Positions 1-11,237 are shown, counted from the first letter of the stretch. The stretch: 64,000 bases of DNA from Tetraselmis striata (GCA_006384855.1 VCJN01002818.1:124001-188000), one strand, 5' to 3'. Program-made: numbers and translations. The notes: generated from the sequence alone by a model not told the origin.

Positions 1-470
1 ACATCCACAATGCAGCGGGGTGTTTTGGAGAGGCGCAGGTAACGACTGGTTGTTTGGATGGGTGTGTGTCAAGAGGTTTTACACCGCAAACGTCTTCGTG
101 TTCTTCGGCTGACCCGCATCCCAGCGGGGCCAGGGACCACATGAGTGCGTCATTACCATCCCACGTGTGCCCCCACCCCCCCTTTGAGCTGAACCTGGAC
201 CTAGAACTATACATATCACCCTGTGTTCCAGCGTCGTCAGCTTTAGCTTTAAACGGAGCTGTCACCTGTTGCACGATATCGAAACATTTTGTGGTCGTAA
301 CATTCAAAATGGACAGCCGCCGTCGTGGTCTCGCACATCCGTACTCCCAGCGCAGTCTGTGACAGGCCTTGGGTGATTTTGTGCGCACGGGCACCGCATC
401 ATTCTGCGGTGATATTGCGATCAATGATCAATAAATCCTTACTGCCATGTGGTCAACACGCAGCAGGTTG
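1..470. other. 3' flank of the MYB gene; no gene seen
   Basis: No convincing coding region on either strand; the open frames here are short and lack recognisable motifs. A TTACA at 80-84 reads TGTAA on the minus strand and could be the poly(A) signal of the MYB gene ending at 471, which would give a 3' UTR of nearly 400 bases. This is only a positional suggestion. Confidence 0.3.
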
Positions 471-2357
471 TCAGAGCTCTGGCTCCGGCTTGATGTGCAT
501 GTTGAGGCCACCCGGGGAGGTCCCAAAGGGGTGCGTGCCCAGCAGCAAGTCTACCTCTGCCAGGATCTCATCCGCGTGTATGTACGCCTGTGTGTGGGAG
601 GCCAGCGCACGCCCGCGCCGCTGACGCTTTTTCGGACCGGGGGGCAGCTGGGCCATGAGGTCGGCCTGGCTGCCAAGAAGTTGCTGCACCTCGCAGAGCA
701 AACTCTGCTCCTCCGCATGATCGGATGGCTCTTCCCTGACGCCGCTGCTGTTCGCCTTGCTGGACATGCCATGCGCGCTGGGCCCGGGACCGGCACCATC
801 GCGGCTGCCCGCACCCGCCAAAGAGGAGTTGGATGCCGGCGGGTACAGCTCGCTCAGATTACCGTCTTTCTCCACCTTCTTCACCATAATTTCGACAGCG
901 CGTTGCAGGGTCGCGTTGCTGACGCGGCCGCCGGGTGCGCTGGGGCTGCCACCGCTCGGTACGGGCATGGCGCGTGAGTGCGCAGGGCCGGTGTGCCGCG
1001 CCGGCCCGTGGGTGCTCTCGAGCCGCTCTTGTTGCATCGCGGCGCTGCGGTTGTGCACGTCCAGGAAGGTGGCGGAGCTGACCCTCAGCTCGCCCACCGC
1101 CTTGAGGTATTCCTTCACGTGGGCGGGCACGTCCTCCGGGGGCGACTGCGCGGACGAGAGGGGCGCTGTGTCGGGCTCGTCCTCTACGCTGGCGCCGGAG
1201 GAGGTGGAGTAGTCCGCCTGCTGAGGCTCCTCGTCCACCTTCTGGTGCTTGGGCTGGCATTCGGGCTGGCGCTCGGGCGCCAGCGGACTCTGGGGTGTAT
1301 GGCAGGCCGCTGGCGCTTGCGCTAGGGGCACGGCGCTACCGGCTTCCCTGCTCTGCAGATCTTTGAGCCGCTGGAAAATGACCCGCGGCACGTTCACCAG
1401 CTGCTCCAGGCGCAGCGCGGAGCCCTCGGGGGTGGCGGTCAGCGGCGCCTCGGAGGGCCTCAGATTGTCCAGTTTGGACTCAACAGCCGGGCGGGAGTCA
1501 GGCGCCTTGCGGGCGATGGGCTTGTCCGGCACACGCAAAGGTGCTTTATGGAGCGGAATGCCGGCCATCTGCCGCTTGTGCACGACTCCATGCAGCTTGG
1601 AGAACCAGCGGTTTTTCACGTCGTTGTCAGTACGGTACACCCCAAACCTGGCCGTGAGCTCTGCGGCGATGCGCGACCACTTGTTGCTAAGTTTCTGCTG
1701 CATGTAGATGATGTACTCATCATCGGCCTCGGTCAGGGGGATCTTCTTCCTGCGGTTTGTCCTCTGCGCGGTGACAGACCACCTCTGCCTGAGCAAAACC
1801 CTGGGATCGATGCCTTGCGTGGCTGCTTGCAAGGCTGCTTGCACGGGTGTACCATACAAACTGGGAGGGGGGCACCCACCGCCAACGACACGTGATACTT
1901 CCAGCGACTACGGCAGCTCTTGCCATTGCGCTTGTGGACGTTGAGGTGGACGCCGGGGTACTTCTCCTTCCACATGATGAATTCGCTGTTGAGGGCGTGC
2001 GCCACCCTGTCCCAGCTCACCGGCTTGTCGCTGGCGACCGGGTCGTGGACAGCACCGGGGGAGGTCTGGCCACTGGTGACAGTGCCGTCGTAGTCGCCGG
2101 GGCGGAGCAACTTGACGTAAATAATTAGCACCTGCGGGTCGGGGAGCGGGCGTCAGAGACATGCAGCGCAACGTGTGAAGCCAGGCGGGTGTGGATGACA
2201 CGTGTCGGGAGCTTACCTCGTCCTCAAGCGGTGTCCACAGGACCTTGTGGGCTGGCTTGCGGTCCGCGCCCTTCGTATCCCGGGGTCCTCCCCCGCCCGC
2301 CTTCGCTGCCGCCTCACCCGCCGTCCCCACCGGCGTATGGGTCTGGGGGGCGCGCAT
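471..2357 (-). CDS. MYB/SANT-domain DNA-binding protein, three exons
   Basis: Three exons join in phase: 2357-2217, 2131-1892 and 1763-471, giving 557 residues. Introns are GTAAGC...GCAG and GTGTCG...GCAG. Two MYB repeats are split by the introns. Repeat 1 begins with LWTPLEDE at the end of exon 1, continues with a WDRVAHAL helix and ends in the recognition-like GKSCRSRWKYH. Repeat 2 (about residues 135-180) carries PLTEADDEYI, KWSRIAAEL and NDVKNRWFSKL, a canonical W-W-W spacing with the third helix intact. The remaining 380 residues are low-complexity (Pro, Ser, Ala, Glu), with a basic KKRQRRGR patch near residue 500 that could be a nuclear localisation signal. Repeat 1 has unusually long loops. 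Known role of the family: sequence-specific transcription regulation in the nucleus. I cannot assign an orthologue. The ATG at 2357 is the first one before the MYB domain. Confidence 0.82.
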
Positions 2358-2740
2358 CCTAGCTCAGAGCTGCTTTTGTCGTTGATGAGAGAGGCCGCCG
2401 ACCGTGCCCGCGTGCACGGCAAACTGGACCAGGTGCCACCCTTGCTGAATCTGTCCGCGAACCCGGATGAAGGGCAGTCGCTACTGAAAGGGCGGAGTAC
2501 CCTTACGTACGGTAGCGACTGCTGAAACAAAGCAAAGGGCGGGCGGGCGGGCGGCGGTGCGCGGGGTGGGGCTTTTCTCTTCCGGAAACCCGACGAACGG
2601 TCAGGTTGTCGCTTCGTCAGTCAAATGGTCTAATCCTGGTCGAACGTTATAACGATCGTTACTGTATTCGAATACTGCGGTCGAAGCGGGATTGTTTTTC
2701 CGCCCCCGGGACAGGACTGGCACCAGTGAAACCCTTATTT
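2358..2740. other. Upstream region of the MYB gene
   Basis: Gene-free. It should hold the promoter and 5' UTR of the minus-strand MYB gene. I see no clear TATA box. A purine-rich stretch with repeated GGGC lies at 2535-2555. The phrase CAGGACTGGCACCAGTGAAA at about 2710-2730 belongs to the dispersed tail repeat described below and marks the start of the transposon island. Confidence 0.3.
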
Positions 2741-3380
2741 AAATTACATCAGGGCTTTCACAAATGCACTACAACAAATGCACTACAACAGAACTAACAG
2801 CAACTATGAAAGGTTGCCAGCAAAAGAGAGACATAAGCCCGAAACCAAGGTCGAGCAGGAGGACAGGGAGCCAAGAACCAAGAAGGAGCCAAGGGAACCA
2901 CGAAGTCACTTAGCTGCCAGGAACTAAAGGAACCCCCGCCCCGGGGTAGGCAATCAGACGCGGCGAGGACGCTTGCAGCCAATGACCCGGGTCATAGCAA
3001 CACATGCCGACGAGCGACGCGACGCAGGCGCAAGAGCACCATCACGTGCCGCATGCGCGGCCGCGACCCCGCCAAGAACGTTGTCTGCATGTGCCATGTT
3101 GGTGAGAAAGGAGAAACGGCGGCGCCACGCAGACAAGAGCTGGCCGATTTCAGACAAGAGCGCCCGCAGACAAGAGCCCGCAGACAAAAACGGCGCCACC
3201 ATTGAAACCCTTGCAGCGTCTCTACGACGGCCGTTTAGGCAACGATCCAGTTACGGAAAGGCTTGGGTAGGCGACGCTCCGCTACAGTCATCAAGCAAAT
3301 TGCCGAAGCATTCTGAAAGACCAATTTAAGGCCAATGACAGAATTTCCAACATAGCACTGTTGGATCACCGTATTCTAAA
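2741..3380 (-). repeat. Dispersed retroelement repeat, copy A (partial) plus tail repeat
   Basis: This block shares a sharp boundary (ACATCAGGGCTTTCACAAATG followed by an AACTATGAAAGG stretch) with blocks starting near 3410, 33622 and 43600. It then tracks copy B for about 420 bases, including AGCCAATGACCCGGGTCATAG. The part from about 3205 to 3380 switches to another repeat, the reverse of the 11.9-12.1 kb tail. No intact ORF. The orientation is taken from copies B and C, where the coding remnant reads on the minus strand. Confidence 0.7.
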
Positions 3381-3404
3381 CCACTGCCATAAATAAAAAT
3401 CATA

Positions 3405-4320
3405 TATTACATCAGGGCTTTCACAAATGCGCACTACAAACAGAACTAACAGCAACTATGAAAGGTTGCCAGCAAAAGAGAGACATAAGCCCGAAACCAA
3501 GGTCGAGCAAGAGGCCAGGGAGCCAAGAACCAAGGAGGAGCCAAGGGAACCACGAAGTCGCTTAGCTGCCAGGAATCAAAGGGACCCCCGCCCGGGGGTA
3601 GGCTATCAGCCGCGGCGGGGACGCTTGCAGCCAATGACCCCGGTCATAGCAACACATGCCGACGAGCGACGCGACGCAGGCGCAAGAGCACCATCTCGTG
3701 CCGCACGCGCGGGCGCGACCCCGCCAAGAACGTTGTCTGCATGTGGCATGTTGATGAGCAAGGAGAAACGGCGGCGCCACGCAGACAAGAGCTGGCCATT
3801 TTTTGGCTAGTGTGTGTGTGGCTAGCTTTCGCGAGCTCCACCAAGAAAGCCTCAGCGTGCGGGGCCAGCGAGCCAAACTCGGAAACGGCGAAAGGAACAA
3901 AGCGAAGCATGCCGGCGGCGTTTCGGACACCCTCGTCATACTTCTGAATTTTGTGGCGCTCTGCAGACGCGTCGTTGGTACACGCCGTGGATCCGAGCTT
4001 GACACGCCGAGGATAGGGGCAATGATGGTATCGACAGGAACCGTGTTCCCGCGGATACCGCCATACGCAAAAAGCCCAACATCGGCCGGCCGGCCGTCGC
4101 TGCCCTTCGGAAGAGAAACAAGCACCGACGGGTCCGTGAGGATCTGGACACCCACGCCCTGCGCGGACTTCACGTCGTGGCAAATGTCGGAAAGGCCATG
4201 TGCCGCGCCCACTCGTGTGCGGCGTGATTGGAGTCGCCCCCAGAGCAACGTGCCACGTGATCAGCGTACGCGACCGCCCAAGTTGAAGGAGTGAAATCCA
4301 CGCCATAAATAAAAATACCC
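3405..4320 (-). mobile_element. Dispersed retroelement repeat, copy B: nuclease-like C-terminus of a non-LTR element
   Basis: On the minus strand this copy encodes, from about 4200 down to 3800, a region with SDICHDVKSAQGVGVQILTD, GRPADVGLF and a VDTIIAP strand, followed in another frame by AERHKIQKYDEGV and FVPFAVSEFGSL, then HAEAFLVELAKA. The order RPADV, hydrophobic-VD, AExxKxxKY, FxPF...FG resembles the C-terminal domain of many algal non-LTR reverse transcriptase proteins, which looks like a PD-(D/E)XK-type nuclease fold; this assignment is from memory. At least one frameshift (near 3975) and stop codons show it is dead. The upstream RT region is missing, so the copy is 5' truncated. Confidence 0.65.
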
Positions 4321-4449
4321 GGCGCTGACGACCACTACGGAAGGTCTGCAATACCCGTTTGGGCGTCGGCCATTCGAGTTGCGACTAATGCGAGTTGGGG
4401 CAAGCCCCATCACACGGAGCAAAGCATTTCGGGAGAGTGAGATATATAT

Positions 4450-5700
4450 GTGGCTATGTGCAAATAAAAAGGCAATATGAGGGATTTTTAGCGAGGGCCC
4501 GACGCCATAACTCGAAATTTTCCCATTCCCAATGAAATATCCAGGGCGCTGTGAAGGGAGGGAGGGACCGGGGGACCCCGCCCAAAATAAAGGTAGTTAA
4601 GTGTTCGGGTATGGACGCAATAACTTGGCAACTATTAAAATCATTAAACTCCGGAACTACCACCAACCCCTAATTATGACGGTGATACCCTCACCGCGGG
4701 CACTCCGCCAACATATGTTCGATAGTCTCATATTCACTTCCGCCACATGCATGCATGCATGGCAGTGTTCAAGGAACCGCTCAGACATGGCATAAATCCT
4801 GGCCAATCTGCGGGCAAGATGAAATACTTGGGTGCGTAATTGTATCATAATGTGCAGCCTGGCCACAACCCCCACGGGGACACCCGTACCGTATAGTGTC
4901 AACGGGTTTGACCCATATAAGACTAAGCACGCATATACCCAAGGTGTTAGAGCGTGCTAACGTTGCCGAGGATTCGCAACGCGCCCACACCGATGCCTAT
5001 ACTAGTTTAGCGGCATCGCGCGCAGCTAGTGACCTCAACTCAAGTGGAGGGTGCGCCCTCTTTGCTAGCCCTACGTTCGCCCTAGCTAGTCGATCTATCC
5101 AAGCACAATCTTCGACGTCCACGTGTGAGGGCGCGCCCGACTTGGCGGATGTACTAAATAATAAGCTATACACATATTCAAGTCGGATGCTTTACGGAAC
5201 TCCCGAGCCCGTGCCGCAGCGGCCGTAGCCTCTATGGGCGCAATAATCCAACAATTCCCGCATCATCGGTGTAGTGGCCACCCCATTGGGGTTTTTACCC
5301 ACCGAAATTAGGCAACGCAAGCACTGATGGAGTACGGTTTGTCATTTACTTGCGCCACTGGCTCTATCCATTCCCCATACTTCACACCCGTAAGTTAGAA
5401 CCGATAGCACAAGTGTTTTAACGACAGACACACGCATATCAATAGGTGCACCGACTAATACCGAATCGAGCGCCTCAATGGCGCGTTTACTCTTCTCAAT
5501 CCGATCGTCTACTGTGTGCCGCAACTTAAATCCGAGTTAATGATCGTACCCAAATACCGATACTCATTTACAACCGGCACCCGTTTCCTCCGCCCCCCCC
5601 CCCCCCCCCCCCCCCCCCAAACTGCCATATCGGGCCGGTGCGTGTTCACATCCCTTTCATGCCATGCAGCCCCGCATACGAAATGGTTTGCAGCCATCTA
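4450..5700 (-). mobile_element. Non-LTR retrotransposon fragment (RT C-terminal region), degenerate
   Basis: Read on the minus strand the order is: VVNEYRYLGTIINSDLSCG at about 5570-5515; KSKRAIEALDSVL and KTLVLSVLTYGCEVWGMDR at about 5510-5350; a middle part with SVWARCESS-like sequence near 4990; and a tail ending near 4450. YRYLG and LTYGCEVW are hallmark phrases after the catalytic region of LINE reverse transcriptases. The same tail occurs on the opposite strand at 62.98-63.74 kb, and partly at 11.56-11.9 kb. Frameshifts, stops and a 26-base poly-C tract (5593-5618) inside the reading frame show it is inactive. Confidence 0.8.
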
Positions 5701-6175
5701 GGCAAATGGCTGCAGAAATCTGCGGCGTGCCGCCAGCAAATATCATGTATTATCCGTACTGCCTTGCATTCTGTATAGTATCATCAAGCCGGTGGGTGTT
5801 CACATCCCTTCTATGCCATGCAGCCCTGCATACTAAATGGATTGCAGCCGTCTAGACAATTAAAGCATGCCTTAAGGCAGCATCTGCGGTGCAGCGCTGC
5901 AGCAATGTGCGGTGTCCCGCCAGCACATATCAGGCATTAGCCCTACTGCCTTGCAATCTGTATAGTATCGTCAAGCAGGTGCGTGTTCACATCCCTTCTA
6001 TGCCATGCAGCCCCGCATACGAAATGGTTTGCAGCAATCTAGGCAATTAAAGCATGCCTTAAGGCAGCATCTGCGGTGCAGCGCTGCAGCAATCTGCGGC
6101 GCGAGCAAATATCAGGCATTAGTGGTACTGCCTTGCAATCTATCTAGTATTGTAAAGCATATGGGCAATTAAATC
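5640..6175. repeat. Degenerate tandem repeat, units of about 150-190 bp
   Basis: Three successive units start with CATCCCTTNNATGCCATGCAG near 5650, 5802 and 5990. Each contains GCATAC-AAATGG-TTGCAGC, then TCTAGGCAA and, in units 2 and 3, TTAAAGCATGCCTTAAGGCAGC and GGTGCAGCGCTGCAGCAAT. Unit spacing is about 152 and 188 bases because the first lacks the AGCATGCCTTAAGG segment. No coding potential. The array abuts the 5' end of the RT fragment. Confidence 0.75.
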
Positions 6176-6509
6176 CCCTTTTTGTCATAAAAATCCTCAT
6201 ACTGGAAGGTTGCCGAGCCGGCTCTTTACCCCCCACCGTCTTGGTCGACGACCGCTACTACCAGGTCATAGCGGCGCCGCGTCAGGCTGGCGGGTCCTCT
6301 AAGCCCGCATCTCAACCACCGCCACCAGGGTCCGGCGGAGATGGCTCCCAAAACGGCGCTGCAGCAGGTCTCTTGATAGAGCTTCGAGCAGCTCCGCCCC
6401 TCCCCCGAGCAGGCTTGGTCCCTCGGAGACTGCCAAGCCGCCGAGTGAGCCTCAACCTTCGAGTGCGACGAAGCGCCCGCACGGTGCGTTGAGCACGGGA
6501 GGCTAGAGC

Positions 6510-7000
6510 AGCTTGTCGCCCATTAAGCTGCGCAAGAAGCATTCCAAGAAGCGCGGGCCGAGTCCTCCTTCAAGATGGCGATAGAGTTCGAGGACGACGA
6601 CCCTTCAAGGCGCCTAAGCCGAAACGCGAAGCCACGTCAAGCCGTCAGACGCCTTCGGGTGCCGCTGGTGGGAGTCGCAGGGCCACATCTTCCCGTGGCG
6701 GTGCCGCCTCTCCGCCTCCCCGACCGCATCTCCGCCTATGGAGGCAAGAGCAGCAGCTTGTCGCCCATTAAGCTGCGCAAGAAGCATTCCAAGAAGCGTG
6801 GGCCGAGTCCTACTTTAAGATGTCGAAAGAGTTGGAGGACGACGACCCCTTCCAGGCGCCTAAGCCGAAACGCGAAGCCACGTCAAGCCGTCAGGCGCCT
6901 TCGGGTGCCGCTGGTGGGAGTCGCAGGGCCATATCTTCACGTGGCGGTGCCGCATCTCCGCCTCCCCGACCCGCATCTCCGCCTAAGGAGCCCTCATCTC
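6510..7000 (+). repeat. Tandem duplication, period about 245 bp
   Basis: GCTTGTCGCCCATTAAGCTG starts at 6511 and again at 6756. The two units are nearly identical over about 240 bases, through TCAAGCCGTCAG and TCTCCGCCTCCCCGAC. Within each, one frame reads a basic, proline-rich low-complexity peptide with EFEDDDP or ELEDDDP, KPKREA and SGAAGGSRRA. It could derive from the ORF1-like part of a retroelement, but nothing specific is recognised. Confidence 0.75.
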
Positions 7001-8090
7001 GGGACGCGAAGCCCGCACCGCCGCCTGCGCCGACGTCTCGCCCCAACGCCGCGTCGTTGTCAGCAGGGTTCAGAGGTAGCATATCGTTGCGACGAACACA
7101 ATCTCTGAGGTCGGCGATAGACTCGTAGGCCCGGGGCGTCTTCTCTGCGCGAGTGAGGCTCGATTTCCAGGCTTGAAACGCCAGTCGCCACGCCCTCGCG
7201 TCCGCAATCTTCCAAGGTGAGGCGGATAGTACTTTACGCGACTGAGGGCGCGAAGAGGACACGCCGATGTGCCATTTTTAGTACTCTCGTATAGTATTTG
7301 CATTGCGCCTGAAATATGACCGAAAAATGGGTACATATCCCAGCCTAAGCGATCACGTGGGGGGGCACATTTTTGAGTCCAGGAATCGGACCGTTTTGAC
7401 TCAAAAATGTGCCTTGTACCGCAGTAACCAATAGCGTGAGCTGCAAGTCTCGCGACATGGCAGGGAATGCAGGGCAAGTAAGGCACAGGGACGCAGGGAC
7501 GTAAGAGGCGGCAACATGCCTACTCACCAGCCGTGCAGACCTACGCCGAAGGTAGGCGGACTCCATTCATGTCACGGATCCGGGCGTTCGCGCCATTTTG
7601 TGTAAGTTAAGACCCTGCATGCCTGTGTCGCGTGGGATCCTTTCCTATGAATAACTGTCTGCCACGGCCCGGTTTGGGTTCTGGGCAGCCTTGGCGGTGG
7701 TGGAAGGTATACCAGTAGCGACTAGTAGTACTGCGCAGCCCCCCTTCACTCGAGTGGGCGGGATAAGGGATGGCGGCGGCGACGGCGAGTATACAGTACT
7801 TTGCGCTGTATATATATGTCTGTAGTACATTGTTTGGCTCGCGAGCTAGTAAATTGTCCCATTTTCAGTGAGTCAAAAGTGAAGTATAGTGCCCTGCACC
7901 GTTTACGCTATAATATTGCCCTTTTCCTTAGCTATATATAGAAGCGTGACATGACAGGCCGCCTACCGGTCACCTGCTCAGACATAACTGTATTAAGAGC
8001 GGTCGCCGCACGAGTCCAGTAGCCTACTCGGTATGGGATGAGCATAGACGCGACGACTATGGGACAAGTCGGCCTCGTGTCACTAGATCC
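7001..8090. other. Intergenic stretch without a recognised gene
   Basis: A minus-strand open frame at 7262-6891 contains KIADARAWRLAFQAWKSSL and a low-complexity tail. It overlaps the basic repeat peptide on the other strand and has no recognised family. AAAAATGTGCC and its reverse complement GGCACATTTTT lie close together at 7366-7412, suggesting an inverted repeat. Otherwise I see nothing. Confidence 0.3.
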
Positions 8091-8099
8091 AACGCCGAG

Positions 8100-8565
8100 T
8101 GACAACACATTAACATATACCAAAAAGCTCAAAATATTCAAAGGTTAACATATAGAGGTTAATGGTTCAAAAGGTTCAAAAGCTCCACATTTCACAAGGC
8201 TCAAACGATCAAAGGTTCACGATTAAAAAAACCAGAGCGGAAAAAGGATAAACGGATTGAAAATCTAACAAGTACTCACATGTTTCGAAAATTCCAGATC
8301 ATTTTAATGGATTTTAAAAAGCTCAAAGACCAAGGCTATCGGTAAATGACTCCCAGAATCAATAGAACATTGCAATCATATGAATGGTGTGTTATATTAT
8401 TACATAATAAAATCCTTTTTCCCAAGTAACGCTATTATCTCAAAAGGTTCGCACAGTTAAAAGGTTGCAAGACTCAAAGGCTCAAACGATTCAAATGCGC
8501 AAAGTATCAAGGTTCAAAGAATAAAAGAACCACAGCCCAATGGTTTAAATGCTCAAAGAAAGATG
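8100..8565. repeat. AT-rich degenerate satellite of AAGGTTCAAA / AAGCTCAAA words
   Basis: The words CAAAAGGTTCAAAAGCTC, AAGGCTCAAACGAT, CAAAGGTTCA and AAAAGCTCAAAGAC recur with irregular spacing of about 10-30 bases, interrupted at 8300-8420 by unrelated AT-rich sequence. Base composition is far more AT-rich than the surroundings. No ORF longer than noise. Confidence 0.6.
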
Positions 8566-8760
8566 GTAATAGTGCACCCAATAAAAGCAATAGTACACCC
8601 GGCAACAATCTAGAACAACCGACGCATCGCTGTTTCAACTAACGCCAAGTTCCCTTGTACCCACTATCTCAGTATGCCAATCGTGTTGAATACATTAAAC
8701 ATACCGCATAGTGAAACAACCTTAAAAATCCACCACATGTATATACATCAGATAGGTATA

Positions 8761-8761
8761 C

Positions 8762-8792
<31 letters not shown>

Positions 8793-8872
8793 CCTCCCCT
8801 CCCCCCTCCCTCAGTCACCCCCCCCCTCCACCCCCCCCCCCCCCCCCCATCTCCCTCTCTCTCTCCCCTTTT
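8761..8872. repeat. Poly-C / (CT)n low-complexity tract
   Basis: A pyrimidine-only run of over 100 bases: C12, a (CT) dinucleotide array, mixed C/T, C18, then CT again. The opposite strand is a pure purine run that would favour triplex or quadruplex structures and is also prone to assembly length errors. Confidence 0.85.
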
Positions 8873-9119
8873 AGCAAATTGGCGGCAAGCGCAATCCTTC
8901 GCAGATTGTGTGCTGACATACATTTTCGCACTTGGGAAAATGGCCGGAATGGCTGCGCGGACGCCCACGCCCTTATCCGAAACCAGGGCATACGATGACG
9001 GTTTCGTCTTTTTTACTACAGTCAACGAGATTTGGTTCACTAAGCTTGGATTAGGGCTAAAAAACAGAGCGAAAATCCGAGCATCGTGATATTGTATGCT
9101 CGCGTTTTGGCTCCCTCCC

Positions 9120-9178
9120 AGACAGCTGGCATGTTTAGCATCAAAGACTAAGCGGTAATGAAGTCGTAAGAACTTCCA
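9120..9178 (+). repeat. Direct repeat, left copy, flanking the RNase H-bearing element
   Basis: GACAGCTGGCATGTTTAGCATC and the next 35 bases match the block at 11179-11237 (GACAGCTGGCACGTTTAGCATC...) with roughly 85 percent identity. The two copies lie about 2.06 kb apart and enclose the RNase H-like relic. They may be remnants of termini of one insertion, or part of a repeated noncoding segment. Confidence 0.6.
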
Positions 9179-9234
9179 TATTTCAAAAGTCCACCCCCCA
9201 CATCACATCCACACTGGGAAGGGCGCTGCGACAG

Positions 9235-10870
9235 ATGTACGGCGCCGCGGCGCCGACAGTTCTCCTAGACACCGCCCCCGCCCCGCTGCTCTCGCATTAC
9301 GCCTCCCACTCCGACGGAATCCACATGTCGGTGCCGGGGACGAGGCTCCCACACTACCCGGCGCCTCAGCGCAGAAGCCTAGTCTCGTCCTTAACACGGG
9401 CACCCTCGCGTAGGAGTGGCGTAATTTCACCTACACGGACGGCTCTCTCGTTGCCGGCAAACCCATACTAGGCGCGGCGGCAGTACGACCGGAAACGGAC
9501 GAAACAATCGTCATTCAAGTAGAGGCGGACGGGTCCCGTAGAACCGCCATCATGGCAGAACAAAAAGGAATCTCGGAGTAGGGCACGCGCAAAAACTTCC
9601 TGAGGGACAATGCCGGCTCCCTCCGGCTCATCAGCAAAGGCGTCCGCCATCGAGATGCGCTCCGACATAACCATCCGCATGGGGACGGAATACACACCGT
9701 TATCGCGCAAATTAAGTCCCGAGCGGAGGCTGGGCCGCCACATGCCCACGCAAGGTCGTCGGAAACACTGGACACGAGATGGCGGACAAGGGGGCCAATG
9801 GCGTGGCCACAAGAACCCTCGCCCCCACGGTGCATTACTTTGACGGCACGCAAAACCGAAGGTGAGGTACGTAGACGTTGCCACAAACACGGTCAATTGA
9901 ATACAAAGAGGAGCATGTCAACCGGTACGTCGGTCTCCACACGACCGCCATGACACTGGCGAGGAACGCGGTGGAAGCGCACGAGACCCGCAGCACGAAG
10001 CACATCACCCTCCTCGAGTCCACGGCGGAACTGGGAGCACTATACGAGTTCCAGAGGAAGTAACCGGAGCTCACGCAGGCCCAGCACATCCACAAACTAT
10101 AGTACATGTAAGGAATCCACAAATCCCCGCCTCATGGCATTGGGAGCCCTGTCATGTGCCTGCCTTGGCTACCCCTTCATAAGCAACGGACATGTGGTCT
10201 CGTGCGAACTTCTGGACGGCCTGACGCAAGACCGACACAACAACTTAGGGAAAATAGTGCCGTTGGCGAACACTTGCAGGGGACTTTGGGACCAAATCCA
10301 TTAAAGACTTTTCAGCCTCGTCGTCTCTCACCGAGGAGCTACTCGCAGTCCCAGACCCAATGGACCTTGGACCTCCACCTCCACCTCCGCCGGTTCGACG
10401 CGCCGGGTCGGTGACAAGAAAGGCGAGGACGACGGCAACCTCATCCGGATCCACATACCAGACTCCGCCATGCCTCGCTCTGAACAACCTTAACACTGCA
10501 AGCCGGACATGTACGAGGGTTTTACTCCGTCAACCCGGTCAAGGGAAGTCCATGGAGGACTGGGACTTCGCAGTGGCCGAGATTTTCCAAATTGCGGAAG
10601 AGAAGTTCTGCAGCGACCACAATATGGAGTCGGTACACGGCGGCATATATACAACGTATGAACCGCTCGTGCAAGCCCTGCGCCAGTGGCCGGGGTGTGC
10701 GGTGCAAATCATCCCACTCATCATGAGCCACACTTGCACCCCGCACAAGTTCATTGTCAAGGGCCTGGCGCAGCTCATGCGCTCGCCATGCCGCTCGAAA
10801 CCACCGGAACAAACCCCGGCGGAAGACACTGCCCTCCTCAAGTGTATGCATATCCCTCCAATGCAATGAT
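9235..10870 (+). mobile_element. Degenerate non-LTR retroelement segment with RNase H-like domain
   Basis: In the plus strand, 9421-9575 reads NFTYTDGSLVAGKPILGAAA followed by TIVIQVEADGSRRTAIMAEQ: the TDGS, GAAAV and AE positions of an RNase HI fold. Around 9750-9800 the frame reads KVVGNTGHEMADKGAN, matching the C-terminal GHxGxxGNExAD part of retroelement RNase H. A stop at about 9579 and frame changes show decay. Downstream, 10545-10868 is open for about 108 codons (EDWDFAVAEIFQIAEEKF, then CTPHKFIVKGLAQLM), plausibly the element's conserved C-terminal region. The RT portion that should precede RNase H is not visible. Confidence 0.62.
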
Positions 10871-11178
10871 TGCACATGATACTCCCTCCGTACAAAATCA
10901 AGCACCGCCTACATGCCCGCGGCCCACACAGACACGAAAACAAACGCACGGCAAAAGAAAAGCTCCGGGATGAACCGCCACTCTGGGCCAAGGCCACGAT
11001 AACGCCTCCGCCGCGTCGCTCGAAGGGCCAGGGGGCGAAGTGGGGGCATGGGGGATGAGAGGGGCAAGGACGGCACCAAGCTCTCCAAGAACAAGGACCT
11101 AGCCTTCAGAGGGCTGCACGCTATGCACTACTGTTAACATAGTGGGCCCTATGCGGGTTCGTGCAGCTGGGCCGTAAG

Positions 11179-11237
11179 ACAGCTGGCACGTTTAGCATCA
11201 AGGACGAAGCGGGAATGAAGTTGTAAGAAATTTTACT
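11179..11237 (+). repeat. Direct repeat, right copy, flanking the RNase H-bearing element
   Basis: Partner of the block at 9120-9178, same orientation. Sequence after the repeat differs from the left side, so the similarity is limited to this segment of about 57 bases. Confidence 0.6.

Noticed and set aside
471..2131. Several long plus-strand and alternate minus-strand frames over the MYB gene
   Set aside because: They overlap the MYB exons, lack motifs and start mostly at non-ATG codons; they are shadows of GC-rich coding sequence.
8761..8872. Pyrimidine tract as telomeric or subtelomeric repeat
   Set aside because: No TTTAGGG- or TTTTAGGG-type unit is present; it is a mixed C/CT run.
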